From positions 1,922,001-1,986,000 of the forward strand of contig AP022133.1 in assembly GCA_014169315.1 (NCBI GenBank): a DNA stretch of 64,000 nt. The letters run 5' to 3'. This document shows positions 1-10,502 of this stretch, piece by piece. The first letter of the stretch is position 1; the number at the start of each line of letters is the position of its first letter. The DNA is from Enterobacter cloacae (GTDB lineage Bacteria; Pseudomonadota; Gammaproteobacteria; Enterobacterales; Enterobacteriaceae). The translations under genes were made by a program, and so were the position numbers. The notes beneath the pieces are model-generated. The model saw only the letters and a list, made by a program, of their open reading frames with translations, had not been told where the DNA came from and did no database searches.

Positions 1-62
1 GGCGCGCCTGCGGCAATCAGTGCCTGACTGACTTTTTCTGAGAGAAGAGCCTGAATATTCAC
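1..62 (-). CDS. argS: arginyl-tRNA synthetase, N-terminal fragment
   Basis: Only the first 20 codons are inside the window; the gene runs off the left edge. Reading leftwards from a GTG at 62-60, the peptide starts MNIQALLSEKVSQALIAAG, which matches the beginning of enterobacterial ArgS, the class I enzyme that charges tRNA-Arg. The gene is divergent from yecM with about 240 bp between them, as in E. coli. Too little is present to judge integrity. Confidence 0.85.
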   Translation of the reverse strand, partial: MNIQALLSEKVSQALIAAGA

Positions 63-301
63 CTGGATACCTTACGTTTTTGATGCGGGTTAATAACCAC
101 CTGCATCAGTTAAAGAATTTAGGGCGGGAGTATACTGCAAATGCCTTCTGGCGTCAGCATTACGGGGGCCGAAGATTGCTCAGAATCCAGGCTAAGAAGG
201 TGTGCATAATCATGCAGTCATAAAATCCGTTATTCTGCGGTTGGTCGAAAAGGGACAACAGAGTAAATTAGCGGCTTTGCGACACGATAAGAGACTGACA
301 T

Positions 302-862
302 ATGGCGAACTGGCACTCCATTGACGAACTGCATGATATTTCCGCAGATTTACCGCGCTTCACCCTGGCGTTCACAGAACTTGCCACCCGTCTTGGTCTG
401 GATATCGCGCCGCTTGAGGCCGATCACATCTCCCTGCGCTGCCATCAAAACGCCACCGCTGAGCGCTGGCGTCGCGGGTTCGAACAGTGCGGTGAGCTGC
501 TCTCTGAGAACATCATTAACGGCCGTCCTGTCTGCCTGTTCAAACTGCATGAACCGGTATGTGTGGCGCACTGGCAGTTCAGCGTTGTCGAACTGCCGTG
601 GCCTGGGGAGAAACGTTACCCGCATGAAGGCTGGGAGCATATTGAAATTGTGCTGCCGGGTGAGCCGGACACGTTGAATGCCCGCGCGCTGGCGCTGTTA
701 TCCGACGAGGGCTTAAGCCAGCCGGGTATTTTTGTGAAAACAAGTTCCCCCAAAGGTGAGCGGGAGCGTTTACCCAACCCAACGCTTGCCGTGACGGACG
801 GGCAGGTGACGGTGAAGTTCCATCCGTGGACGATTGAACAGATAGTTGCCAGCGAAGCCTGA
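302..862 (+). CDS. yecM: YecM family protein
   Basis: This 186-residue cytosolic protein matches enterobacterial YecM in length and sequence (starts MANWHSIDELHDISADLPRF). The E. coli structure resembles metal-dependent isomerase/oxidoreductase (VOC-like) folds, but no reaction has been assigned. His/Glu-rich segments such as HISLRCHQNAT and EGWEHIEIVLPG are the kind of positions that would ligate a metal; this is inference. The ATG at 302 is the conserved start, with only a weak purine-rich ribosome site. It lies between argS and cutC as in K-12. No signal peptide or membrane segment is seen. Confidence 0.9.
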   Translation: MANWHSIDELHDISADLPRFTLAFTELATRLGLDIAPLEADHISLRCHQNATAERWRRGFEQCGELLSENIINGRPVCLFKLHEPVCVAHWQFSVVELPWPGEKRYPHEGWEHIEIVLPGEPDTLNARALALLSDEGLSQPGIFVKTSSPKGERERLPNPTLAVTDGQVTVKFHPWTIEQIVASEA

Positions 863-940
863 GAGTTGTGAGTTCACGCCGGGACGGGGTACGGACGGTG
901 TGTCATGATGGTGCGTTTAGTGGAATTTAAGGAGGATTGA

Positions 941-1684
941 ATGGCGCTGCTGGAGATTTGTTGTTACAGCGTGGAGTGTGCCGTGACCGCGCAAAAACAG
1001 GGGGCCGACCGTATTGAACTGTGCGCAGCTCCCAAAGAAGGTGGGCTGACGCCTTCATACGGTGTGCTGAAATCTGCCCGCCAGGAGGTCAGCATCCCGG
1101 TTCACCCAATTATTCGTCCACGCGGCGGTGATTTTTGTTACACGGCGGGTGAGTTTAGTGCCATGCTTGAAGATATCGCACTCGTTCGTGACCTGGGGTT
1201 CCCGGGGCTGGTTATCGGTTTGCTGGATGAAGACGGTCATATCGATCTACCGCGTATGCGTCAGGTGATGAGCGCGGCAAAGGGGATGGCAGTCACGTTT
1301 CATCGTGCGTTTGATATGTGTAAAGATCCTCTTCAGGCGTTTGATACGCTTGCAGAACTTGGCGTGTCGCGAGTGCTGACATCGGGTCAGCAGTCCTCTG
1401 CTGAAAAAGGATTAAAATTAATTACGGAACTAAAAGCACATTCCGGTGTTCCAATAGTAATGGCTGGCGCAGGAGTACGTGCCAGCAATCTGGAACTGTT
1501 TTTAAACGCAGGGGTGGAAGAGCTTCATAGCTCAGCGGGTAAGTGGATACCGTCACCCATGCGTTATCGCAATACAGGGTTGTCAATGTCGACGGATGCT
1601 GAAGCGGATGAGTACTCGCGCTACGGTGTAGATGGAGAGTCGGTTGCGGTAATGAAATCGATAATTGAGCGTCATCACGTGTAG
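941..1684 (+). CDS. cutC: CutC family protein (copper homeostasis)
   Basis: The 247-residue protein matches the CutC family, a TIM-barrel protein named from copper-sensitive E. coli mutants; its direct role in copper handling is disputed. The family signature is at the N terminus ([20 protein letters not shown], then [16 protein letters not shown]), followed by [13 protein letters not shown] and [14 protein letters not shown] strong ribosome site (AAGGAGG) lies 4 bases before the ATG. It follows yecM by about 80 bp and ends at a clear terminator. In K-12 the torYZ genes come next; here they are absent and a repeat-rich gap leads to cmoB. Confidence 0.93.
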   Translation: MALLEICCYSVECAVTAQKQGADRIELCAAPKEGGLTPSYGVLKSARQEVSIPVHPIIRPRGGDFCYTAGEFSAMLEDIALVRDLGFPGLVIGLLDEDGHIDLPRMRQVMSAAKGMAVTFHRAFDMCKDPLQAFDTLAELGVSRVLTSGQQSSAEKGLKLITELKAHSGVPIVMAGAGVRASNLELFLNAGVEELHSSAGKWIPSPMRYRNTGLSMSTDAEADEYSRYGVDGESVAVMKSIIERHHV

Positions 1685-1740
1685 CAACGTACTGATTTTT
1701 ACCGCGCATCATGTCGCCCAATATGATGCTTGCTTGTACC

Positions 1741-1773
1741 AGGCCCCTGCCAATTAAACAGGGGCCTTTTTTT
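1741..1773 (+). terminator. rho-independent terminator after cutC
   Basis: A 9-bp perfect stem (AGGCCCCTG / CAGGGGCCT, 1741-1749 and 1759-1767) with a 9-base loop is followed directly by a run of seven T. It ends the yecM-cutC transcript. Confidence 0.9.
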
Positions 1774-1777
1774 CGCC

Positions 1778-1835
1778 TTCATATTTCAAGCCGCCGCTGC
1801 GTTGCCGTCTTGCTGCAACGTGAACTATTCTGGAG
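1778..1835. repeat. short ERIC-like repeat remnant
   Basis: The stretch aligns by eye with the short element at 59787-59846: both have a CATAnTTCA-like start, TGCGTTG and GCTGCAAC in the middle and GAAnTATT near the end. It looks like a diverged, internally deleted member of the ERIC family seen at 16808-17003. The CGTTG/CAACG segments can pair. Confidence 0.4.
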
Positions 1836-1849
1836 AAAACGTGCTACGA

Positions 1850-1881
1850 GTAGGCCGGGTAAGGCGTAGCCGCCACCCGGC
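1850..1881. repeat. REP palindrome
   Basis: GTAGGCCGGGT, a short asymmetric loop containing AAGGCGTAGCCGCC, and ACCCGGC form the usual REP/PU hairpin of enterobacteria. It lies six bases downstream of the cmoB stop codon, between the convergent cutC and cmoB genes, where REPs typically protect transcript ends. Confidence 0.8.
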
Positions 1882-1887
1882 AAAAGG

Positions 1888-4035
<2,148 letters not shown>

Positions 4036-4087
4036 ACAAACTCCCTGTTTTTTGGCAGATGGTACCTCTCTATGATAGGGGGCTTCC

Positions 4088-4429
4088 TCAGAAAAGAGAA
4101 GATTGTTGTGGAATAGAGGGGGCGTTGCCCACCGACGGAACCACGTCCTGTAAGGCTTGCCACAGAACATCGACCAGTTCAGGTGCCTGGGCGATATCCG
4201 GGGTGTGTAAAAAGAGATACGGCGTGGTGCTTTGCTCCCATTTTGGCAACGTTTGCAGCCACACGGCGAACATGTCCCGATTTTGCGGCATGTTATCGCT
4301 ACCGATAAATCTGACCATTGGGTTATGCGCAGTCACGACGGCATGGACGGGTACTTTGGGCTTTTTGCGTTGTGCATCAATGATGGCTTCGTTATGCGGA
4401 ATGGCGCTGTGTACAGGGCGGCTGTCGAG
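4088..4429 (-). pseudogene. yecE: yecE 3' fragment (C-terminal part of DUF72 protein)
   Basis: This is the C-terminal part of YecE, from DSRPVHSAIPHNEA to the conserved end IPQQSSLF. The missing N-terminal part lies at 11919-12398, on the far side of a 7.5-kb element. The frame stays open a few codons into the element: an ATG at 4453 would give the chimeric start MYHKIGDILDSRPVH. The fragment could therefore be translated from element DNA, though no good ribosome site is seen. YecE is a DUF72 TIM-barrel protein of unknown function. Confidence 0.92.
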
Positions 4430-4453
4430 AATATCACCTATCTTATGATACAC
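4411..4453 (+). other. left attachment junction (attL)
   Basis: Chromosomal yecE sequence ends at GCTGTCGAG (4421-4429) and element sequence begins with AATATCACC. The right junction carries element sequence CTTGAG followed by chromosomal GATCACCC. The only bases shared at the crossover are GAG. The element arm here has CACC at 4435-4438 and TGATACAC at 4446-4453, which mirror GGTG and GTGTATCA at the other end. Confidence 0.8.
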
Positions 4454-4486
4454 TAAGTAAAATATCTAATTTTGCAAATGCACACT

Positions 4487-6127
4487 ATGAAAACAGCTAT
4501 CTCGTACATACGATTTTCCACTAAAATTCAATCAGGTGGAGATTCTACCAAGCGTCAGAGCAAGTACATTCAGGACTGGTTAGCTCGTAATCCTGATTAT
4601 TATCTAGACGATAAACTCAAATTTGAAGACCTGGGTATCAGTGGCTATTCAGGTGCTAATGCCAAATCAGGCGACTTTGGTGAATTTCTTGCTGCTGTTG
4701 AAAAAGGTTACATAAAACCTGGTTCAGCACTGCTTGTGGAGTCACTTGATAGGGTGAGTCGTCAAGATATTGACGTAGCGGGGGAGCAGTTAAGAAAGAT
4801 TCTTAGGGCAGGTGTCGATGTGGTCACTCTAGTAGACAACACTTGGTACACGAAAGATAGCCTGAAAGACCCTTTGAGCATGATAAAGGCGATTTTAGTG
4901 ATGCAGCGAGCACACGAAGAATCAGCCATGAAATCAACCCGTCTACGCTCTGTATGGGCTGCTAAGCGTGAAAAGGCTGCTAAGGGTCAGATTATGTCTA
5001 AACGCTGTGTGGCGTGGCTGACAGTGTCTGAAGACCGTACACACTTCGAGTTTATCCCCGAGAACGTGAAAGCTGTTCAAAGGGTCTTTCAGTTAAGGCT
5101 TGAACTTCTTGCTCACGCCAAAATAGCCAAAAAGATGAATGAAGAAGGGTTTGCAACACTGAACCAATACAAATCCGTTAAAGGGGGTTGGTCACAGACT
5201 TCCGTTACAGAGCTATTGAGCAATCGTGCTGTAATTGGTTTTAAGGTTCCATCTAAATCTATGGTTGCAAAAGGTGTTTCTGAAATACCCAACTATTACC
5301 CTGCAATCATCTCAAATGAGCAATTTCAAGCTGTTCAGCAGCATAAGCAGGGTTCAGGGCGTAAGCCAGCTTCAGATAAGCCTCTTCTGACAAACCTCAT
5401 GAAGGGTGTCATGCGTTGTTCAAAGTGTGGTTTCATTATGATTATCGCAGGTGCAACAGAGAAGAGACATGGAATCTATAAGTGTTCAATGAAAGGTGTC
5501 GGTAAGTGTGACTCTAAAGGCTTCAGTCGTTTACAAACTGACCGTGCTCTTGTTCAAGGTCTACTGTACAACACTAACAGACTCATGTTGCAGAGTGATA
5601 ATGATTCAACCATTGGTACTCTTCAGGCAGAGCGTGATGAACTACTAAAGCAGCGTGACAGGCTAATCAAACTAGCAAAGCAGTCTGATGATATCGAGTC
5701 TATGGCTAAAGACCTTAGAGAGTTAAATGTTCAAATCAAAGACAAAGAGAAAAGTATTTCAGAAACCCACCAGCGGGAAGCCTCTAGTCAGCTTGAGACA
5801 GTTAACCATCTCGACCTGACGTTAAAGAAAGACCGTGCCGAAGCGCAAATAATCATCAAGCGTATTATCAAGGAAGTGAGGCTAGATACTGCTAATAAGA
5901 CCTGTGATATCACTCTACACAATGGAATCAAACTCAACCGCTACCCGCTCACATATGTGATGGATGGGTCTAAATTTGCTGACATGGTAGGATTGCTCGA
6001 TAACATGGAGTACACATTTACTGAAGATGGGCAGCGGTGGCCTGAGCCTATTCATCTTGCTCCTGATTGGGTAAGAGATGAAATGGAAAGGGAAGGACAG
6101 AGACCACCAGCAGATGTTGAAGAATGA
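4487..6127 (+). CDS. large serine recombinase (integrase of the yecE element)
   Basis: A 546-residue site-specific recombinase. An N-terminal resolvase domain has the catalytic serine at position 11 in YIRFST and later the helix VESLDRVSRQDID. It is followed by the recombinase domain, a zinc ribbon (CSKCG to CSMKGVGKC, about residues 310-340) and a long charged coiled coil (about 375-430). Such enzymes join attP and attB at a 2-bp core without long homology, which fits the junctions here. Starts TTG 4472 and ATG 4478 are also in frame; ATG 4487 directly precedes the conserved AISYIRFS strand. The ribosome site is poor. It starts 58 bp inside the left junction. Confidence 0.93.
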   Translation: MKTAISYIRFSTKIQSGGDSTKRQSKYIQDWLARNPDYYLDDKLKFEDLGISGYSGANAKSGDFGEFLAAVEKGYIKPGSALLVESLDRVSRQDIDVAGEQLRKILRAGVDVVTLVDNTWYTKDSLKDPLSMIKAILVMQRAHEESAMKSTRLRSVWAAKREKAAKGQIMSKRCVAWLTVSEDRTHFEFIPENVKAVQRVFQLRLELLAHAKIAKKMNEEGFATLNQYKSVKGGWSQTSVTELLSNRAVIGFKVPSKSMVAKGVSEIPNYYPAIISNEQFQAVQQHKQGSGRKPASDKPLLTNLMKGVMRCSKCGFIMIIAGATEKRHGIYKCSMKGVGKCDSKGFSRLQTDRALVQGLLYNTNRLMLQSDNDSTIGTLQAERDELLKQRDRLIKLAKQSDDIESMAKDLRELNVQIKDKEKSISETHQREASSQLETVNHLDLTLKKDRAEAQIIIKRIIKEVRLDTANKTCDITLHNGIKLNRYPLTYVMDGSKFADMVGLLDNMEYTFTEDGQRWPEPIHLAPDWVRDEMEREGQRPPADVEE

Positions 6128-6245
6128 AGGGATTCAGCACTGTAGACTGCTAGTCAAACGATAATCCCTATCTGATTTGAATGGATGTGAGTAGTTACAT
6201 ATTGTATGATTTTTACACGCAGACGCTTTGTTAAGGAGTGTAGTT

Positions 6246-6725
6246 GTGACGGATTTTAAAACAATAGACAGTTACCCGTTCATGCAAGCTGTCCGGCCTG
6301 ATGGGAAAATGAAATTTCAAAATGAATATAACGCGATGCTTTTTCTTTCTGGTGTACAAGGTGAAATTAGTCATATTGAAACCATTGATTCAGTCAGTAG
6401 TGTGACCGAGAAATATATAGCATCAAAATTCTGGCGACTCATTTGGTTTGTTTTTTGGCTGTTTCTGTTCTTCCCAATGCTAATACTCTGGTATTTTATG
6501 GCAGAAGTGAGAACACGGACTTTATACAAACCTGGCAAATGGTTTATCCGTCTTGAGAATGGCGAGGCTTTTTATATAGAAAGCATATATCCTCAAGTAG
6601 CTGATTTTGTTGAAGCGGAAAGACAGCGTTTAATGTTTGGTTTCTCGATGAAATCAATCCCACCAGTTAAGCCAGTTAAAGACCCAATTGCAGACGCATG
6701 GATGCCTGGGATGCCTTGGAAGTAA
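6246..6725 (+). CDS. small membrane protein of unknown function
   Basis: A 159-residue protein that I do not recognise. About 56 soluble residues are followed by a strongly hydrophobic tract (WRLIWFVFWLFLFFPMLILW) that could form one long or two short membrane segments, then a roughly 75-residue soluble domain ending in a proline-rich tail. The GTG at 6246 is chosen because AAGGAG lies 7 bases upstream; an in-frame TTG at 6228 precedes that site and is less likely. Codon use is AT-rich like the integrase. It is the first gene after the integrase, with a 118-bp gap. Confidence 0.7.
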   Translation: MTDFKTIDSYPFMQAVRPDGKMKFQNEYNAMLFLSGVQGEISHIETIDSVSSVTEKYIASKFWRLIWFVFWLFLFFPMLILWYFMAEVRTRTLYKPGKWFIRLENGEAFYIESIYPQVADFVEAERQRLMFGFSMKSIPPVKPVKDPIADAWMPGMPWK

Positions 6726-7735
6726 ATTTGTAGACCTGTATTGGCAAATGCTGGTACAGGTTTCACGTTAATCCAATCACAATAAACAATAAACAATATT
6801 CCGCTTTACAGTATTATTACTTTCATGCTACTCTAATGACCATCTGCACAGATATCTTAACAGTATCTATACAGATATTCTGTTTAGTATCTTTTAAGAT
6901 AACTCCACAGATTTTCTTAAAAGACTTTAAACATATTCTTTATCTATTTAAACATATATCTATACAGATACACACGTATGTGTTGTATTGGTGATAACGC
7001 ATTATCCCATACACAGAATCCTCTCTGTAATCAATTCTAAGTGGTTCTACATCATTACCAATACGTTTCCATATCTTTGACAAGAAAACCTCTTAGGATG
7101 CGATACGGAGCGTTTTAGAGTATGTTTTCCACCCTTGGACACATTTTTATTGTAAAGCAGTACCAGCTGCAACTTTGCAAGCGCCTTCTCACCAGGCAGT
7201 AGACAAGCCTTATTCATCTAACCGTCCTCACACATCCTTTAGCTGATACCAGTCATAACTAAATCACTATAGATATTAGTAACTTGCATCATTTATTGAA
7301 AATAATTGTTTACGTATACCAAATCCGTGGTTCAATTAATAATATATACCCATGAAAATATTTTGGTGACTGATAGCAATATCTAATCACCCTCTTTTGG
7401 ATATCGGTCTGTGCCCGGACTTTCTAAACGACAATAGTATAAATTGATGCTTAATCGCATAAAGGCTTAACAGCCTCGGTAACGTAGTCACCACTACTAG
7501 AGTAACCGCCTATCAGGGAATAACGCTTGTCGATAAATGAGCCAAAAGAGTATCACCGTAGAAATCTTAATAGCCCTTTTAAAAGGTTTTTTTGTATTAC
7601 TACGGGCTTTAAACATATTCTGTAAACAGTACTATCTAAGCACTCTTAATAATTCTTAACAGATACGCTAATGCGTGAGCATCATGCTACATCATAGAGC
7701 ATGAGAAAATTAATCATTAACCTATAAGAATAATA
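6726..7735. other. 1-kb non-coding region of the element with repeated palindromes
   Basis: No convincing gene is seen on either strand. The left part holds two exact copies of TATCTATACAGATA (6864-6877 and 6957-6970), each an inverted repeat TATCT-N4-AGATA, plus further CACAGAT and ACAGATA copies. TTTAAACATAT occurs three times (from about 6926, 6947 and 7608), and CTTTAAACATATTCT is duplicated exactly at 6925-6939 and 7607-7621. The right part has CCGTAG/CTACGG (7556-7561, 7600-7605) enclosing CCTTTTAAAAGG and a T run. It could be a control region, an origin-like site or an RNA gene; no evidence separates these. Confidence 0.6.
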
Positions 7736-8005
7736 ATGTCTAATCACATTCCTTGTCCTACTTCATTAAAAGAACTAACAGAGTTACTTGATACCACCCA
7801 GCCATTACGGTTATCAGCTATAAAGGTTATGGGTAAAGAAAAGATTCAAACGTTTGTTTATCCTCCTAAGCATTGTTTTACATACGATGAACGAAAGAAT
7901 CTAATTAAAGATTTTTGGGATTCAATAAAGAACCAGCTAAACAATAAAACTACCTGCGTGTTAAGAGTTCACGGTAATCAGTTAGTTTTACAACTTAACT
8001 TTTAA
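7736..8005 (+). CDS. hypothetical protein, 89 residues
   Basis: An unrecognised small protein starting MSNHIPCPTSLKELTELLDT. It appears soluble, with no signal peptide or membrane segment. The end (TCVLRVHGNQLVLQLNF) looks like two beta strands. The ribosome site before the ATG is weak (AAGAATAATA). It opens a run of three same-strand genes (to 9162) with similar AT-rich codon use. A recombination directionality factor for the integrase would be about this size, but nothing in the sequence shows that role. Confidence 0.6.
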   Translation: MSNHIPCPTSLKELTELLDTTQPLRLSAIKVMGKEKIQTFVYPPKHCFTYDERKNLIKDFWDSIKNQLNNKTTCVLRVHGNQLVLQLNF

Positions 8006-8111
8006 GAATACGAGGCAAGGCCATTATACCTGATGGCTGAAAGCTGTGAAAGGTCTTGTTCCCAACTAGCAGCAGCCTCACCTAATATTTAAACAATTGA
8101 GATAAAATATA

Positions 8112-8825
8112 ATGACCGATAATGATAATAACGATGATGTTACTTTACCATCTCAGCCTGGCGTTACCGCAATAGAATACGATATTGACGACCCACGGAA
8201 AAAAGCTAATACATCTGCTCTTCCTGTTCGCATGATGCCAGCCCTTGAAGGTGTTGAGATACCTGAATGGATTGAACCGATTCCCGCACCAGCTCAGCAG
8301 CTACCCTCAGAGCGCAGAGCGCGTATTGAGTCAATCGCTATTCCAGAAATACAGAGATTAGCAGAAGTCTATAAACGTTCATGCGATACCCTGGAAGCCT
8401 TTACATGGAATATCAAAGCAAGAGAAGCCCAGCTAGCTGGAGAATATGTCTACAGGGACTTAAAACACTCTAAAATTAAGATTCATCATGTGCCAGGTGA
8501 TTATTACGTAAATTACAGCCTTCAGAATGGATTATTCGATGTACCAAATGAACATTATCCTGATGCTAAGTTTAAACTCTTGGAACTAGATAGAAAGAAA
8601 CTTGGCGCAATGTCTCGAGCTATTTGCGTTCATAGTGATGTTAACAGTTTATCCGAACTGTTATCTGATGCTGAAACTTTAAAGTTTGTTAAAGCCGTCA
8701 TTAAACGTGAAAAAAGCAGACTGGAAGAGTTGCGAGATAGAGCAGCTAAAGAGTTACATGATTACAAGCAAATGATACGTGAGCAGCTAAATTCTATTCC
8801 ATCATTAGAATCATTCCTATCGTAA
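8112..8825 (+). CDS. hypothetical protein, 237 residues
   Basis: An unrecognised protein. The first 30 residues are acidic and disordered-looking (MTDNDNNDDVTLPSQPG), followed by a proline-rich stretch around residue 60 (EWIEPIPAPAQQLPSE). Two helical regions rich in Arg, Lys and Glu follow (about 68-120 and 190-235, including VKAVIKREKSRLEELRDRAA). The middle, with IKIHHVPGDYYVNYSLQNGL, looks like a small beta domain. No catalytic motif is seen. It is on the same strand as its neighbours, 106 bp after the 89-residue gene. DNA- or protein-binding is plausible but unproven. Confidence 0.65.
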   Translation: MTDNDNNDDVTLPSQPGVTAIEYDIDDPRKKANTSALPVRMMPALEGVEIPEWIEPIPAPAQQLPSERRARIESIAIPEIQRLAEVYKRSCDTLEAFTWNIKAREAQLAGEYVYRDLKHSKIKIHHVPGDYYVNYSLQNGLFDVPNEHYPDAKFKLLELDRKKLGAMSRAICVHSDVNSLSELLSDAETLKFVKAVIKREKSRLEELRDRAAKELHDYKQMIREQLNSIPSLESFLS

Positions 8826-8859
8826 AAGCTAGCCACCCCGACATTCTGGTAAATAAAAA

Positions 8860-9162
8860 ATGTATATACAAAATAATAATGATAAACTGTCACCTGCTAA
8901 AACATTCCTAGAGGCTGTACTTTTCAGTGATGAGAAAACGCTGAAACTATACAAAGTTTCTAAGGAAGAAATTGCTGGTATATCCCTAGAAATCAAGATG
9001 AGCGTGGCACAGAAATTGCTAAGCTCTGACACTGCTGATATTAGAGCGCAAAGTAAAAAGGTTATTGCGGCAGAGGCTCTATCAGCACAAAAGCCATTAC
9101 CATCTAAAGAAGTTAAACAAGCAACTTTCAATACCACCAGCAAGCTAAAGGCAATAAATTAA
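8860..9162 (+). CDS. hypothetical protein, 100 residues
   Basis: An unrecognised small soluble protein (starts MYIQNNNDKLSPAKTF), predicted mostly helical, with a lysine- and serine-rich C-terminal third ending in TTSKLKAIN. It follows the 237-residue gene by 34 bp and is probably in the same transcript. Its TAA stop (9160-9162) is immediately followed by the left part of a LexA-type operator, so the gene ends where a new transcription unit began before the IS arrived. The antisense frame in the same place is a shadow. Confidence 0.6.
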   Translation: MYIQNNNDKLSPAKTFLEAVLFSDEKTLKLYKVSKEEIAGISLEIKMSVAQKLLSSDTADIRAQSKKVIAAEALSAQKPLPSKEVKQATFNTTSKLKAIN

Positions 9163-9174
9163 CTGTATATAAAT
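9163..9174 (+). promoter_or_regulatory. left part of a LexA (SOS) operator split by the IS
   Basis: CTGT (9163-9166) plus the 8-bp ATATAAAT (9167-9174) stand directly before the IS. On the other side ATATAAAT (10491-10498) is followed by ACAG (10499-10502). Removing the IS and one copy of the duplication restores CTGTATATAAATACAG, flanked by AA and TA. That differs from the 20-bp E. coli LexA consensus at two positions. The IS target is exactly the spacer of the operator. Confidence 0.75.
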
Positions 9175-10490
9175 GGGTCTTCCCTTGTTGTGGTGGCTGA
9201 AGGCATGATAATGGTGTATTTAATCGCCAGAGGTCACCGCCATGGACGAAAAGTCCCTCTACGCTCATATTCTCAACCTGTCCGATCCGTGGCAGGTAAA
9301 GTCCCTTTCTCTCGATGAAAATGCCGGTTCTGTTACTGTCACTATTGAGATCGCTGAAAACACCCGGCTAGCCTGTCCGACCTGCGGTAAATCCTGTTCT
9401 GTTCACGATCACCGTCATCGTAAATGGCGCCATCTTGATACCTGCCAGTTCACCACTATTGTTGAAGCCGATGTTCCACGAATTATGTGTCCGGAGCATG
9501 GCTGCCTGACGTTGCCTGTTCCGTGGGCTGGCCCCGGAAGCCGGTATACGTTGCTATTCGAATCGTTCGTTCTCTCATGGCTGAAAATCAGCACCGTTGA
9601 TGCTGTCAGGAAGCAACTTAAGCTCAGTTGGAATGCGGTTGACGGCATTATGACCCGGGCAGTTAAGCGAGGTCTTGCCCGGATAAAAAAGCCATTATCC
9701 GCCCGTCATATGAATGTGGATGAGGTCGCCTTTAAAAAAGGACATCGTTACATAACGGTGATCTCCGATCGCGATGGTCGGGCGCTGGCCTTAACGGATG
9801 ATCGCGGCACAGAGAGTCTTGCCGGCTATCTTCGCACGCTCACTGATGGGCAGTTGCTGGCTATCAAAACGCTCTCAATGGACATGAACGCGGGCTATAT
9901 AAGAGCAGCGCGTATCCACTTACCCAGTGCGGTTGAGAAAATCGCCTTTGACCGCTTCCATGTGGCGAAGCAACTGGGCGAGGTAGTTGATAAAACCCGT
10001 CAGAATGAACATCCGCACCTCCCTGTTGAAAGCCGACACCAGGCAAAAGGAACCCGCTTCCTGTGGCAGTACAGCGATAAGTGGATGACCGAATCCCGGC
10101 AGGAAAAGCTGATGTGGCTGCGTGCACAGATGAAGCTGACGAGCCAGTGCTGGGCGCTGAAAGAGCTGGCAAAGGATATCTGGAACAGGCCATGGAGCGA
10201 GGAAAGACGGAGTGACTGGCAGAGATGGTTGGCGCTGGCGGCTAACAGTGACGTTCCCATGATGAAAAATGCCGCGAAAACGATAGGAAAAAGGCTGTAC
10301 GGGATCCTGAATGCGATGCGACACAGTGTCTCAAACGGAAATGCGGAGGCACTTAACAGCAAGATCAGGCTGCTGAGGATAAAAGCCAGGGGATACCGAA
10401 ACCGGGAGCGCTTTAAACTGGGGGTGATGTTCCACTACGGAAAGCTGAATATGGCGTTCTGAGCCTTCCCACCATGATCGGGGAAGACCC
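9175..10490 (+). mobile_element. ISL3-family insertion sequence, 1316 bp
   Basis: The ends are imperfect inverted repeats beginning GGGTCTTCCC on each side, with GGTGG and AAGG further in. The element is flanked by a perfect 8-bp target duplication ATATAAAT (9167-9174 and 10491-10498), the usual length for ISL3. It holds a single transposase gene, which looks intact. Codon use is closer to enterobacterial chromosome than to the AT-rich DNA around it, indicating a later arrival. It disrupts no gene but splits a LexA-type operator. Confidence 0.95.
9242..10462 (+). CDS. ISL3-family transposase
   Basis: The 406-residue transposase carries an N-terminal zinc-finger region (CPTCGKSC then HDHRHRKWRHLD, and CPEHGCLTLP), a helix-turn-helix around WLKISTVDAVRKQLKLSW, and a DDE domain. 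The first catalytic Asp lies in MNVDEVAFKKGHRY (about residue 158), a second near SMDMNAGY, and the Glu in NAEALNSKIRLLRIKARGYR near the C terminus. Length is normal for ISL3 and the frame is uninterrupted, so it is probably active. AGAGG precedes the ATG. It belongs to the IS at 9175-10490. Confidence 0.93.
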   Translation: MDEKSLYAHILNLSDPWQVKSLSLDENAGSVTVTIEIAENTRLACPTCGKSCSVHDHRHRKWRHLDTCQFTTIVEADVPRIMCPEHGCLTLPVPWAGPGSRYTLLFESFVLSWLKISTVDAVRKQLKLSWNAVDGIMTRAVKRGLARIKKPLSARHMNVDEVAFKKGHRYITVISDRDGRALALTDDRGTESLAGYLRTLTDGQLLAIKTLSMDMNAGYIRAARIHLPSAVEKIAFDRFHVAKQLGEVVDKTRQNEHPHLPVESRHQAKGTRFLWQYSDKWMTESRQEKLMWLRAQMKLTSQCWALKELAKDIWNRPWSEERRSDWQRWLALAANSDVPMMKNAAKTIGKRLYGILNAMRHSVSNGNAEALNSKIRLLRIKARGYRNRERFKLGVMFHYGKLNMAF

Positions 10491-10502
10491 ATATAAATAC
10501 AG
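10491..10502 (+). promoter_or_regulatory. right part of the split LexA operator
   Basis: The second copy of ATATAAAT plus ACAG. The final G is followed by TATCAAAATCG, so the operator abuts the first res-like subsite. On the uninterrupted chromosome it would stand about 140 bp upstream of the resolvase gene, which is the only gene it could plausibly have controlled in this direction. Confidence 0.7.

Noticed and set aside
6726-7735. Retron, group II intron or CRISPR array in the non-coding region
   Set aside because: There is no reverse transcriptase or Cas gene in the element, and the repeats are few, short and irregularly spaced.
8829-9143. 104-codon frame antisense to the 100-residue cargo gene
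   Set aside because: The plus-strand frame continues the orientation and codon use of its neighbours; the minus frame starts inside it without a ribosome site.
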